A DNA stretch of 64,000 nt from Paraburkholderia guartelaensis (GTDB lineage: Bacteria; Pseudomonadota; Gammaproteobacteria; Burkholderiales; Burkholderiaceae). The notes under the pieces are model-generated. The model was not told the DNA's origin and made no database searches. It saw only the letters and a list, made by a program, of their open reading frames with translations. This document shows, one piece after another, positions 27,859 through 36,913 of this stretch. How positions within the stretch are numbered: position 1 is the first letter of the stretch; the number at the start of each line of letters is the position of its first letter. The translations under genes and the position numbers were made by a program. The stretch spans positions 434,001 through 498,000 of the forward strand of contig NZ_SMOD01000001.1 of assembly GCF_004353905.1 (NCBI RefSeq), read 5' to 3'.

Positions 27859-28892
27859 GCGATCCGATAAAAGAAAAACGGCCGGCGCGCTTAGTGCTTT
27901 TTCGCCTGCCGGGTTTTGCTCGCATGGAGGGATTGCCGAGCCTGGTCGTGTTTGCGCTCGTGGTCGGCCTGTTCATGGCAACCGCGCCGCGCGTCTTTCT
28001 GGGCTGGCCGATCTACTTCTCCTTCCTGACCACCGTGCCGCCGCTGGTGGTGTTGGCGATCGGGCTGACGCTGGTGATTGCGGCGGGGGAGATCGATCTG
28101 TCTTTCCCCTCGGTGATGGCATTCTCGGGCTTTCTGTTCGCCTGGTGCGTGAACACCACCGGATCCGCCTGGCTGGCCATTCTTGCGGCGTTGGCAGGCG
28201 GCGCGCTGGTCGGCGTGGTGAATGGGGTGCTGGTCGCGGTGGTCGGGATGCCCTCGATCATCGTGACGATCGGCACGCAGTTCCTCTGGGCAGGTGTTGC
28301 TTCGATTCTTTCCGGCGGGCTCTCCTATGCGCTACAGCAGCTCGCCAGCGGTTCAGCCTATGCAGTCTTCACGGGCACATTGTTCGGCGTGCTCCCGATG
28401 CAAGCGCTCTGGGCGCTCGGGCTCGCCATATTCATGTGGTTCATCCTCAATCGCCACCGATTTGGCGAGCACGTGCTGTTCATCGGAGACAACCGCAACG
28501 TAGCGAAGGTCGTGGGCATCAATGTGCTGCGTGAGACGGTGAAGCTGTTCACGCTGATGGGTGTGCTGGCCGGTTTCGCCACGGTTCTGCTCACGCTCGA
28601 GAACCTGAACTATTTCTCGACCCAGGGGCAAGGCTACCTGCTGCCGGCGCTGGCCGGCGTGTTCATCGGCGGAACCTCGGTGTTCGGCGGCACGGCGACG
28701 ATCGTGGGGACGTTCTTCGGCACTTTCGTGATTGGCATGCTGGAGGCCGGAATCGTTGCAACAGGCATCGCCGGCTTCTGGGTACAGGCGATTGAAGGGG
28801 TGGTGTTCATCGTCGCCGTGATCCTGCATCTGTTGGTCGAGAATCCCGCCAGGCTGCGCGCGTTGCGCGAAAGATTCAGGCTTGGGCGGTGA
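27855..28892 (+). CDS. Sugar ABC transporter permease (RbsC/FrcC-like)
   Basis: A 345-residue polytopic membrane protein of the BPD_transp_2 family with eight to ten hydrophobic helices. Typical stretches are GLTLVIAAGEIDLSFPS near residue 75 and GVFIGGTSVFGGTATIVGTFFG near 270. The GTG start overlaps the ATPase stop (GTGA). It is followed 33 bp later by the binding-protein gene, completing a ribose-type importer of unknown sugar or polyol specificity. Confidence 0.92.
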   Translation: MSDPIKEKRPARLVLFRLPGFARMEGLPSLVVFALVVGLFMATAPRVFLGWPIYFSFLTTVPPLVVLAIGLTLVIAAGEIDLSFPSVMAFSGFLFAWCVNTTGSAWLAILAALAGGALVGVVNGVLVAVVGMPSIIVTIGTQFLWAGVASILSGGLSYALQQLASGSAYAVFTGTLFGVLPMQALWALGLAIFMWFILNRHRFGEHVLFIGDNRNVAKVVGINVLRETVKLFTLMGVLAGFATVLLTLENLNYFSTQGQGYLLPALAGVFIGGTSVFGGTATIVGTFFGTFVIGMLEAGIVATGIAGFWVQAIEGVVFIVAVILHLLVENPARLRALRERFRLGR

Positions 28893-28925
28893 TAAAGCCG
28901 TTAAATCAGGAGATAGGAGAGAGAG

Positions 28926-29930
28926 ATGAACAAGATCATGACGGGATTCCTCCTGGGGGCGGGCGTGCTTGCGTTCGGCCTCTCGCCGAACGCTGGTGCC
29001 ACCGATCCGACCACGTCAGGGCAGCTCGGCGCCGGTATGACGATGTATATGCAGATGGGCGGAAACCCCGGCGATGGCGCGACGCTGCCACGTCAGACCG
29101 GGGCTGCCGACGCGGGGCATGCCTTCGGCATCAAGGTGATCGAGCAGTTCTCGGCGTGGAGCCCGGAGACGATGCTTGCGCAGTTTCGCCAGGCGATGGC
29201 GGCAAAACCGACGTGCATCGGCATCATGGGCCATCCGGGCGATCCAGCCTTCGCACCCCTGATCAAACAGGCGGTAGACCAGGGCATCATCGTGACGGTC
29301 GGCAATACGCCGCTACCCGACAACCAGAAGCTTTACGACGCGAAGGGCTTCGGCTACGCCGGCGTCGAACTCTACGTAGGCGGGCAAATTACCGCTCAGG
29401 CCATGCTCAACGCCGGGCTCAAGAAGGGCGACGAGGCGCTCGAGTACGGTGTCTTCAACGAGAGTGTGCGCAGCCAGTCCGACCGCGGTCTTGCCGAGAC
29501 ACTGGAAAAGGCTGGCGTGAAGGTGACGCGGCTCAATATCTCGCCTCAGGTGGATTCCGATTCGTCGCTCGCCGTGCCTATCCTCGTCGCCTTTATCCAG
29601 GCGCACCCTGATCTGAAGGCGATCGGCACCCAGCACGGCGGCGTGACCGGGTTCATTCCGCAGGCGCTCCAGCAGGCTGGCAAGAAGCCGGGGCAAATCA
29701 TCGTGGGCGGCATCGATCTGGCGCCCGCCACGATTTCCGGGCTGCAGAGCAAATTCATCACCGCGACGCTCGATCAGCAGCTCTATCTGCAGGGCTTTTT
29801 GCCGGTTACGCAGTGCGTGCTCTCGGCGGCTTATCACTTCGCGGGACTGACCATCAACACCGGCGCAGGTGTGCAGACCCCCGCGACGATCGACTCGCTC
29901 ATTCCGCTGATCAAGCGAGGGATCCGCTAA
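28926..29930 (+). CDS. Sugar ABC transporter periplasmic binding protein
   Basis: A 334-residue exported protein with a Sec signal (MNKIMTGFLLGAGVLAFGLSP...AGA) and the type I binding-protein fold: QFRQAMAAKPTCIGIMGHPGD, QAVDQGIIVTVGNT and ATLDQQLYLQGF. A strong GGAGATAGGAGAG precedes the ATG. It is the third gene of the importer operon. The placement ATPase-permease-binding protein differs from the common binding-protein-first order. Confidence 0.92.
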   Translation: MNKIMTGFLLGAGVLAFGLSPNAGATDPTTSGQLGAGMTMYMQMGGNPGDGATLPRQTGAADAGHAFGIKVIEQFSAWSPETMLAQFRQAMAAKPTCIGIMGHPGDPAFAPLIKQAVDQGIIVTVGNTPLPDNQKLYDAKGFGYAGVELYVGGQITAQAMLNAGLKKGDEALEYGVFNESVRSQSDRGLAETLEKAGVKVTRLNISPQVDSDSSLAVPILVAFIQAHPDLKAIGTQHGGVTGFIPQALQQAGKKPGQIIVGGIDLAPATISGLQSKFITATLDQQLYLQGFLPVTQCVLSAAYHFAGLTINTGAGVQTPATIDSLIPLIKRGIR

Positions 29931-30036
29931 GGACGGATGGTGCGAGACGGGGCGGCCTGAGTGGTGCCGTCCAACTTTTGAACTGACTGCCAGCGCAACC
30001 GCTTTACAATGAGCGCTCTACGACTGGACCAACCGG

Positions 30037-30597
30037 ATGAAACGCCTTTCAGTGCTGGCTATCGTTGCAATCGTGGCGCCGACCGCCGTCCTGTTCGGCG
30101 CCGCCTTGCTTTCATCGCCGGCCATCGCAGACGTTACGGCACGCCAGGAGGACGTCGCGCAACGCGGCGCGGAAGTCATGCCGTTCTCCCTGGCGGCCAC
30201 CACTCACATCTTTACGAAGACGGCCGATGGCGGGGTTCAGCAGGTCATCACGAAGCGTCATGATCCGAAGCAGGCCGCGCTGATCCGTGAGCATCTGGCG
30301 ATGATCGCCCGCCAGTTCTCGGCGGGTGATTTTGAGGCGCCGGAGCAGATCCATGGCAACGATATGCCGGGCATCGCCGCGCTGCAAACCGCACAGCCGG
30401 GCGAATTGAAGATTCAATATCGCGATTTGCCCGATGGAGGCGAAATCGTCTATCGCACGCACGAGCCTCGCCTCGTCGCGGCGCTGCACACATGGTTCGA
30501 TGCACAGTTGTCCGATCACGGCCATGACGCGATGGCAGGGCACGATGCCGGCATGATGCACCACCATCATTCAATGGACAGCGCCGCAGCGGAGTAA
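30037..30597 (+). CDS. Exported hypothetical protein with His/Met-rich tail
   Basis: A 186-residue protein with a clear signal peptide (MKRLSVLAIVAIVAPTAVLF through ...PAIA). The mature part contains FSLAATTHIFTKTADGGVQQ and ends in a metal-binding-looking tail with HGHDAMAGHDAGMMHHHHS. I do not recognise a characterised function; similar proteins exist in related bacteria with unreliable names. A periplasmic metal-binding role, perhaps for copper or nickel, is suggested only by the tail. It is preceded by its own 106-bp spacer. Confidence 0.75.
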   Translation: MKRLSVLAIVAIVAPTAVLFGAALLSSPAIADVTARQEDVAQRGAEVMPFSLAATTHIFTKTADGGVQQVITKRHDPKQAALIREHLAMIARQFSAGDFEAPEQIHGNDMPGIAALQTAQPGELKIQYRDLPDGGEIVYRTHEPRLVAALHTWFDAQLSDHGHDAMAGHDAGMMHHHHSMDSAAAE

Positions 30598-30657
30598 ACC
30601 GCGCATACGACCGGGATACCGGCGCAAGACTGTTCGCAGCCTTCTCCGCGCCTCGTC

Positions 30658-31494
30658 TCAGGCTGTGTTGATATGAACGCGCAAATGCAGCCGTCGAAAT
30701 GCATTCGGCGTCATGCCTTTACTCTTCTTGAACAGCCTCCGGAAATATCCGCTGTCTTCGAAGCCGCATTCGTAGGCGACCTGCGCGATCGTCAGCCGGT
30801 CTTCGGCAAGAACGATGGCCGCGTGCAGCATACGGCGTTCGTGGACGGCGTCGGTCAGCGTACGGCCATAGACGGCGCGATAGATCCGCCCCAGATAGTC
30901 CGCGTTGCAGCCAAGGTGCGCTGCAATCGACGATGCGCTGACCGGCTCGTGAAAGTGCGTGCGAATCCACCGGTCGGCGCTGGCCGCCAACTGCTGCGGG
31001 GCCCCGTCGACAGCGGTAGCCGCGACGCGCGAGCGCTTCAGTTCCCAGAGCATCTGCAGGATCGTGAGGCTGTCCGGCAATGGCTGGACGCCATAGATCT
31101 GCTGGTCGTTCAAGAGACGCTGGAACATCCCCGATAAATGATCGGGCCGCTCGACGCGCGCGTGCTGGGGAAACTCCAGCACCTCGGCGGATGCCGAACC
31201 AGAAAGCGGCGTTTCGGGCACGGTGAAATGCACCCAGTAAAACTTGAGGTCGGGGGCAAACGGCGACGTGCCGCCGTGCAGCCGGCCCGGCCAGAGCAAC
31301 AAGGTTTCCCCTGCATTCACGTCGAATTGCTTGCCGTCCTCGTGAAGTTTCAGACAGCCCTGCCGGACATAGATCAACTCGTAAGACTGGATGCGCCGCG
31401 ACGGGTGCACGCCCACGCCGCGCGATACGAACAGGCCGCCATTGCTCGCTTCGACAGGCGGTGACCAGGCCACGCGGAGTGCAGGATCAGTCAT
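30658..31494 (-). CDS. AraC-family regulator
   Basis: A 278-residue AraC protein with a cupin-type sensor domain (YELIYVRQGCLKLHEDG, ETLLLWPGRLHGG) and a C-terminal DNA-binding domain (ASSIAAHLGCNADYLGRIYR and IAQVAYECGFEDSGYFRRLFKK). It is divergent from the sugar importer/GH127 operon starting at 31716 and is its likely activator, probably responding to an arabinose-containing sugar. Confidence 0.93.
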   Translation of the reverse strand: MTDPALRVAWSPPVEASNGGLFVSRGVGVHPSRRIQSYELIYVRQGCLKLHEDGKQFDVNAGETLLLWPGRLHGGTSPFAPDLKFYWVHFTVPETPLSGSASAEVLEFPQHARVERPDHLSGMFQRLLNDQQIYGVQPLPDSLTILQMLWELKRSRVAATAVDGAPQQLAASADRWIRTHFHEPVSASSIAAHLGCNADYLGRIYRAVYGRTLTDAVHERRMLHAAIVLAEDRLTIAQVAYECGFEDSGYFRRLFKKSKGMTPNAFRRLHLRVHINTA

Positions 31495-31715
31495 GGGCGG
31501 AAAAGTCGGAATTGTCCTGTTTTACTGCGGTTTCTTCATCTTGCGGTGGCAAATGGGGCATGTCAATCTCTGCGCACCGGGCGTTCGTGGACAGCCGGAA
31601 AAGGCTGCTGCAACGCACAAAGGTAGAAAAAAGCCCATTTTCCCGAAGTTTGGCGGCACCTCCCGAGCGGCGAAGCCAGCATGACGGTGCGTGTCGATGA
31701 CAAGAGGAGACATCC

Positions 31716-32960
31716 ATGAATCGATGCAAGCGGTGGCTTGGCCGCCTGGCATGCGTGGCGCTGTTCGCCGCGACCCACGCACAGGCCGATGATGGCATTT
31801 CCTTCTGGGTGCGCGCGTCGGATGCCGCGTTCGTCACACCGCTCGTCGCCGCATGGAATCAAAGCCATCCCACCAGGGTCAATCTGACCGTCATTCCGAA
31901 CGACGACTTCGTGACCAAGTTCGGCACTGCATCGGCAGGCGGCGCAGCGCCCGATGTGATCGCTATCGACCTGATTTTCGTGCCCGAGTTTGCGCGGGCG
32001 GGTCAACTCACCGACATCACGGACCAGGCCAAAAAGCTGCCGTTCTATCAGAGCCTCAGTCCCTCGCATCTGCGGCTTGGGAATTACCAGGGCAAGCAAT
32101 ACGCGCTGCCTTTCAGCGCGGAAAGCTCGATGCTTCTGTATAACAAAAGCCTCTTCAAACGCGCGGGTCTGAATCCCGATCAGCCGCCGAAGACGTGGGC
32201 CGAACTCGAAACGGACGCCAAAAAGATCACCGCGCTCGGCAACGGAATCAAGGGCTTCTATTTTTCCGGCGCGTGCGGCGGCTGCAACATCTTTACGATG
32301 ACCCCCTATGTCTGGGCTTCGGGTGGCGACCTGCTCTCGGCGGATGGCAAGACGGCGACGCTGAATAATCCCGCGCTGGAAGGCACGCTCGCCATGTATC
32401 GCCGCATGTGGGAAGCAGGCGACATTCCCGCGAGCGCGAAAACCGACAGCGGTGCGAACTTCATCAATGCGTTCCTGACCGGCAAGGTCGGCATGGTCGG
32501 TTCCGGCGCATTTTCTATCGGAATACTAAAGAAGACGCATCCCGAGATCGATTTTGGCCTCGCCTATCTGCCCGGGCAGAATGGTGGCTGGGCGAGCTTC
32601 GCCGGCGGCGACTCGATCGCGATCCCGGTGGGCTCGCAGCACAAGCCTCAGGCGCTCGAATTCATCAAGTGGAGCCTCGGCGAGCAGGTCCAGGTCGACC
32701 AGTTTGCGAAGAACGGCAGTATTCCCGTGCGTGTCGACCTTGCCGACAACGCCTATAGCAAGCTCGACAGCCGCTATCTGCTGGCGGCCACGGCGATGAG
32801 CAAAGGCCGCACGCCGTACAGCACGAAGTTCAATCAGTTGATCAACGATCCCAACGGCCCCTGGCTCGCCATGATTCAGGAGGCCGTCTTCGGCAAGGGC
32901 GTCGATGCAGCCGTTTCGACTGCGCAGGCACGGTTCACCGAGATTCTGAACGCGCAATAA
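31716..32960 (+). CDS. Carbohydrate ABC transporter substrate-binding protein
   Basis: A 414-residue family 1 extracellular solute-binding protein (maltose/glycerol-3-phosphate type). It has a signal peptide (MNRCKRWLGRLACVALFAAT...AQA), then WVRASDAAFVTPLVAAWNQS, GGAAPDVIAIDLIFVPEFA and LPFSAESSMLLYNKSLFKRAG. AGGAG lies before ATG. It begins the operon with two permeases and a GH127 enzyme, so arabinose-containing oligosaccharides are the likely cargo (inference from context). Confidence 0.94.
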   Translation: MNRCKRWLGRLACVALFAATHAQADDGISFWVRASDAAFVTPLVAAWNQSHPTRVNLTVIPNDDFVTKFGTASAGGAAPDVIAIDLIFVPEFARAGQLTDITDQAKKLPFYQSLSPSHLRLGNYQGKQYALPFSAESSMLLYNKSLFKRAGLNPDQPPKTWAELETDAKKITALGNGIKGFYFSGACGGCNIFTMTPYVWASGGDLLSADGKTATLNNPALEGTLAMYRRMWEAGDIPASAKTDSGANFINAFLTGKVGMVGSGAFSIGILKKTHPEIDFGLAYLPGQNGGWASFAGGDSIAIPVGSQHKPQALEFIKWSLGEQVQVDQFAKNGSIPVRVDLADNAYSKLDSRYLLAATAMSKGRTPYSTKFNQLINDPNGPWLAMIQEAVFGKGVDAAVSTAQARFTEILNAQ

Positions 32961-32994
32961 CGCCCGATAACACTCATCTGGAGGGGCGAAGACG

Positions 32995-33936
32995 ATGGAC
33001 GTCCTGAACGAAGCGCCGCCCAGCGGCACGGGTTTCGCGTTGCCGGCCAGGCGTCGGCAGCAGCGTGGGGGAGTGGGTCGGCGCGGCGCAGGGTACTGGT
33101 TCGTGCTGCCATGCTTTGCCTTCACGGTGGTGTTTTTCCTCCTGCCGCTGGCGATGACGATCGGCATGTCGTTCTACAACTGGCCGCTGATGGGCGTCCC
33201 CTCGTTTGCGGGCTTGCGTAACTATCTGGAGCTGCTGCACGACGCGTCGTTCTGGGGCGCGCTGTGGTTCACGACCGAGTACACGTTGCTCGTGACGCCT
33301 GCCATCTTCGTGGTGGCGTTCCTGCTGGCGTTGCTCGTGAACCAGGCGAGTCGCTTCGTCGGCATCTTCCGGACGGCGTTTTTTCTGCCCGTCGTTATCG
33401 GCATGACGACGGCGAGCCTGCTGTGGGTCTGGCTCTTCAACGACCAGGTCGGCATCTTCAGTGCGATCCTCATGCAACTGGGCATCGTCAGCGAACCGGT
33501 TCAGTGGCTCGGCGACACCAACTCCGCGCTCGCCTCGCTGATCGTCATGGTGGTGTGGAAAGCCTGCGGCTTCACGATGGTGATCCTGCTGGTCGGCATG
33601 CAGGCCATCCCGCGGGATCTCTACGAAGCAGCGCGCATCGACGGCGCGCGGTGGTGGGCGCAACAGCGCTACATCACGCTGCCGATGATGCGGCGCACCT
33701 TCGCGCTCGCGCTGATCATGGCGGTGATCGGTTCCTATCTCGCGTTCGAGCAGTTTTACGTGATGACGCGAGGCGGCCCGATGAACAGCACGATCACGGT
33801 GGTCCACTGGATCTATCGCGCGTCGTTCACGTACTTCAAGCTCGGCTACGGCGCCGCGATGTCCGTGGTGCTGCTGATCGTGTTGCTCGTGCTGAGCGTG
33901 GTCCAGATGGTTCTTCTGCGAGACGACGATGAGTAA
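32995..33936 (+). CDS. Carbohydrate ABC transporter permease (MalF/UgpA type)
   Basis: A 313-residue inner-membrane permease with six to seven helices. The cytoplasmic EAA loop is visible as EAARIDGARWWAQQRYITLPMM near residue 210. The start follows a GGAGGGG ribosome-binding site. It overlaps the next permease gene by 8 bp (ATGAGTAA). Confidence 0.94.
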   Translation: MDVLNEAPPSGTGFALPARRRQQRGGVGRRGAGYWFVLPCFAFTVVFFLLPLAMTIGMSFYNWPLMGVPSFAGLRNYLELLHDASFWGALWFTTEYTLLVTPAIFVVAFLLALLVNQASRFVGIFRTAFFLPVVIGMTTASLLWVWLFNDQVGIFSAILMQLGIVSEPVQWLGDTNSALASLIVMVVWKACGFTMVILLVGMQAIPRDLYEAARIDGARWWAQQRYITLPMMRRTFALALIMAVIGSYLAFEQFYVMTRGGPMNSTITVVHWIYRASFTYFKLGYGAAMSVVLLIVLLVLSVVQMVLLRDDDE

Positions 33937-34870
33937 CAAGCTACGTTCCGCCGAGACCGGCTTCGTGCCCATGCCGCCGGCCACGATAAAGGCAAGCGTG
34001 GCGGCCTTGAGCTATGCCGGCCATATAAGCCGGCTGAAGAAACGGCTTTCGGTGGCGCTTTACTACCTGATCTGCACTGTACTGACGTTGCTTTTTCTGT
34101 TTCCGATCGCCTGGTCCGCGCTGACCTCGTTCTATTCGGCAGCCGATGCGAGCGCGTCGCCGCCTCGCTGGATTCCGTCGCGTTTGTCGTTCGAGAACTA
34201 CCTGAACCTCGCGGCCTACGGGGAAGGGATCTGGCGATATCTCGGCAACAGCGCATCCGTGTCGCTGATGACGGTTGCGATGACACTCGTGCTCTCGACG
34301 CTCGGCGGCTATGGGTTCTCGAGATTCCGCTTCCGCGGGCGCAATCTGATCTTCGTCGTGATCCTGGCGACGCTGATGATTCCGTTCCAGTCGATCCTCA
34401 ACCCGCTCTTCGTGTTGCTGCGCTGGATGCATCTGCAAGGCACGCTGTTCGGGCTCGCACTCGTCTACACGACGTTCCAGTTGCCATTCGCCGTGTTCAT
34501 GATGCGCAACTCGTTCGACTCGGTGCCGCTTGAAATCGAGGACGCTTCGCTGATCGACGGATGCAGTTCGCTTCAGTCGCTGCGCATGATCATGTTGCCG
34601 CTGGTCATGCCGGGGCTCGTGACAGCTGGCCTTTTCGCGTTCTTCGGTTCCTGGAACGAATTGCTGGCGGCGCTGATCCTGCTCGGCGACGCCAGACACT
34701 ACACGCTCCCGGTCATGCTGCTGAACGCGCAAAGCGGACAGCTCGGCGCGATCGACTGGGGATTGATGCAGGCGGGCATCACGATTTCCATCCTGCCGTG
34801 CGCGCTCCTCTTCCTGCTGCTGCAGCGCTTTTACATCAACGGTCTGATTGCTGGCGCGGTCAAGGCATAA
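33929..34870 (+). CDS. Carbohydrate ABC transporter permease (MalG/UgpE type)
   Basis: A 313-residue permease forming a heterodimer with the preceding one. The EAA loop reads IEDASLIDGCSSLQSLRMIMLPL, and a preceding helix contains LSTLGGYGFSRFRFRGRN. No ATPase gene follows; the importer probably uses a shared MsmK/UgpC-type ATPase encoded elsewhere. The GH127 gene starts 15 bp downstream. Confidence 0.93.
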   Translation: MSNKLRSAETGFVPMPPATIKASVAALSYAGHISRLKKRLSVALYYLICTVLTLLFLFPIAWSALTSFYSAADASASPPRWIPSRLSFENYLNLAAYGEGIWRYLGNSASVSLMTVAMTLVLSTLGGYGFSRFRFRGRNLIFVVILATLMIPFQSILNPLFVLLRWMHLQGTLFGLALVYTTFQLPFAVFMMRNSFDSVPLEIEDASLIDGCSSLQSLRMIMLPLVMPGLVTAGLFAFFGSWNELLAALILLGDARHYTLPVMLLNAQSGQLGAIDWGLMQAGITISILPCALLFLLLQRFYINGLIAGAVKA

Positions 34871-34885
34871 CCTTCTCCATACATC

Positions 34886-36859
34886 ATGAACGACACAAGA
34901 ACCTTGCGACAGCCCGTAGTCGTCGATTCCGCCTCCACCCGCTACGCGCGCATCAAACCCGTTGCCGTGACCGCAGTTGAACTGCGCGGTGACTTCTGGG
35001 GGCCGCGGTTTGCGACGAACATCGACAAGACCTTGCCGAGCCAGTGGGACCTGCTCGAAACCACCGGGCGGCTCAACAATTTCCGCCGCGTGTCCGGCGA
35101 TTACGATGGTCCGTTCGAAGGCATCTTCTTCAACGACTCCGACCTGTACAAGTGGCTCGAGGCCGCGTCGTGGGCGGTGGCGCGCGGACCTCACGCGCTG
35201 CTCGAAAAGCGCATCGATGAAGGCATCGCGCTGATCGAACGTGCGCAGGATGAAGACGGCTATATCGACAGCTATTTCAGCGTGGAGCGCAAGGCGGAAC
35301 GCTGGAGCAACCTGCGCGACCTGCACGAGTTGTATTGCGCGGGCCATCTGATTCAGGCCGCGGTCGCGCATCACCGCGCAACCGGAAAGCGCCGCTTGCT
35401 GAACGTGGCGATCCGCTTCGCCAACCTGTTGTGCGATCGCTTCGGCCCCGAGGCGGAAGGGAAGGTCGAGGCCATCGACGGGCACGAGGAAATCGAAATG
35501 GCGCTCGTCGAACTCGCGCGCGAAACCGGCAATGACCAGTATCTCGCGCTGGCGCGCTTCTTCATCAAGGCGCGCGGCCATGGCCTGCTCGCGGGCGGGC
35601 GGTTCGGCGACGCGTATTTCCAGGACGACGTGCCGTTCGAGCAAATGGAAACGCTGGCCGGGCATGCGGTGCGCGCGTTGTACATGTCGTGCGGCGTGAC
35701 CGATCTCTATCTGGAGACCGGCGAAGCAGGCCTGCTGCCACGGCTGGAAACGCTGTGGGAGCGGCTGGTCGCGCATCGCATGTATATCACTGGCGGCGTC
35801 GGCGCGCGGCATGACGGCGAGTCGATCGGCGCGGACTTCGAGTTGCCGAACAGCCAGGCCTACACCGAAACGTGCGCTGCGATCGGCAGCATGATGTGGT
35901 GCCACCGCATGCTTGCCGCGACGGGCGACGCACGCTATGCCGACCTGTTCGAGTGGACGCTGTACAACGGCATGCTGCCGGGCTGGTCGCTCGGTGGCGA
36001 TGCGTATTACTACGTGAATCCGCTGGAGGACGATGGCGGGCATCGCCGGCAACCGTGGTACTACTGCGCGTGCTGTCCGCCAAACGTCGCGCGCACGATT
36101 GCGTCGCTGCCTGGCTACGTCTATGGGACCGACGCAGACTCGATCTACGTGCAACTGTATATGGAGAGCGACGCATGTATCGACTTCAACGGGCGCACGG
36201 TGGCGCTGCGCCAGCGCACGCGCTATCCCTGGGACGGCGCCATTGAAATCGCCGTCGATGCGCAAGGCGACTTCGCGCTGAAGTTGCGCGTTCCGGGATG
36301 GGTCGACGGCACGGCCGGTTTCGTGAGGGCTCGCGAGGGCGCAGCCGCCGCCGCGCGAGCGAATGCGTCGATCGGGCTGACCGTCAACGGCCAGGCGATC
36401 GACGCAACTGCGGACTCGCACGGCTACATCGTGGTCATGCGGCTATGGCAATCGGGCGACGTGGTCCGCATGACACTGCCCATGACGCTGCGCGCCTGGC
36501 AAAGTCACCCGAAGGTGCCCGACAATCGCGGCCGGATTGCGTTGAGTCGCGGGCCGCTGCTGTATTGCATCGAGCGCGCCGACATGCCGGGAGTCGATCT
36601 CGACGAGCTTTATGTCGATCCAGAATTGCTCGATGCGGAGTGGCGAGAGGAGCAACTCGGGGGCGTGGTCGTGCTCAAGGGCGCTGCATACAAACACGCA
36701 ATCGATCCGGACTGGACGGGGGCGCTCTACCGGCCCCTTGCTGAAGCCGCCGATGCAACGCCGCGCAACGATGCAACCTTGATCGCCATTCCATACTTCG
36801 CCTGGCATAACCGCGAAAGCGGACCGATGAAGGTCTGGCTGAACTATCGGGGGGAGTGA
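34886..36859 (+). CDS. GH127 beta-L-arabinofuranosidase
   Basis: A 657-residue cytoplasmic enzyme (no signal peptide) of glycoside hydrolase family 127. By comparison with HypBA1 the key residues are visible: Glu312 in HDGESIG as the likely acid/base, Glu328/Cys330 in YTETCAAIGSMMW, and the CACC cluster at 394-397, with Cys396 the probable thiol nucleophile and Cys397 a zinc ligand. It would release arabinofuranose from sugars imported by the preceding ABC system. It is the last gene of the operon and a small hairpin follows. Confidence 0.92.
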   Translation: MNDTRTLRQPVVVDSASTRYARIKPVAVTAVELRGDFWGPRFATNIDKTLPSQWDLLETTGRLNNFRRVSGDYDGPFEGIFFNDSDLYKWLEAASWAVARGPHALLEKRIDEGIALIERAQDEDGYIDSYFSVERKAERWSNLRDLHELYCAGHLIQAAVAHHRATGKRRLLNVAIRFANLLCDRFGPEAEGKVEAIDGHEEIEMALVELARETGNDQYLALARFFIKARGHGLLAGGRFGDAYFQDDVPFEQMETLAGHAVRALYMSCGVTDLYLETGEAGLLPRLETLWERLVAHRMYITGGVGARHDGESIGADFELPNSQAYTETCAAIGSMMWCHRMLAATGDARYADLFEWTLYNGMLPGWSLGGDAYYYVNPLEDDGGHRRQPWYYCACCPPNVARTIASLPGYVYGTDADSIYVQLYMESDACIDFNGRTVALRQRTRYPWDGAIEIAVDAQGDFALKLRVPGWVDGTAGFVRAREGAAAAARANASIGLTVNGQAIDATADSHGYIVVMRLWQSGDVVRMTLPMTLRAWQSHPKVPDNRGRIALSRGPLLYCIERADMPGVDLDELYVDPELLDAEWREEQLGGVVVLKGAAYKHAIDPDWTGALYRPLAEAADATPRNDATLIAIPYFAWHNRESGPMKVWLNYRGE

Positions 36860-36875
36860 ACGCGCGAAGCGTTCA
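36857..36875 (+). terminator. Small hairpin overlapping the GH127 stop
   Basis: TGAACGC-GCGAA-GCGTTCA is a perfect 7-bp stem with a 5-base loop, beginning inside the stop codon. No U-tract follows, so termination is uncertain. Confidence 0.35.
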
Positions 36876-36913
36876 GGTGCGAAGGGCCATGCCACATGGC
36901 CTCCCGTGTCCCG

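Noticed and set aside
33941..36421. An 826-residue antisense frame over the permease and GH127 genes
   Set aside because: It is low-complexity, His/Arg-rich and unlike any family, as expected from the antisense of high-GC coding DNA. The plus-strand genes carry clear catalytic motifs.
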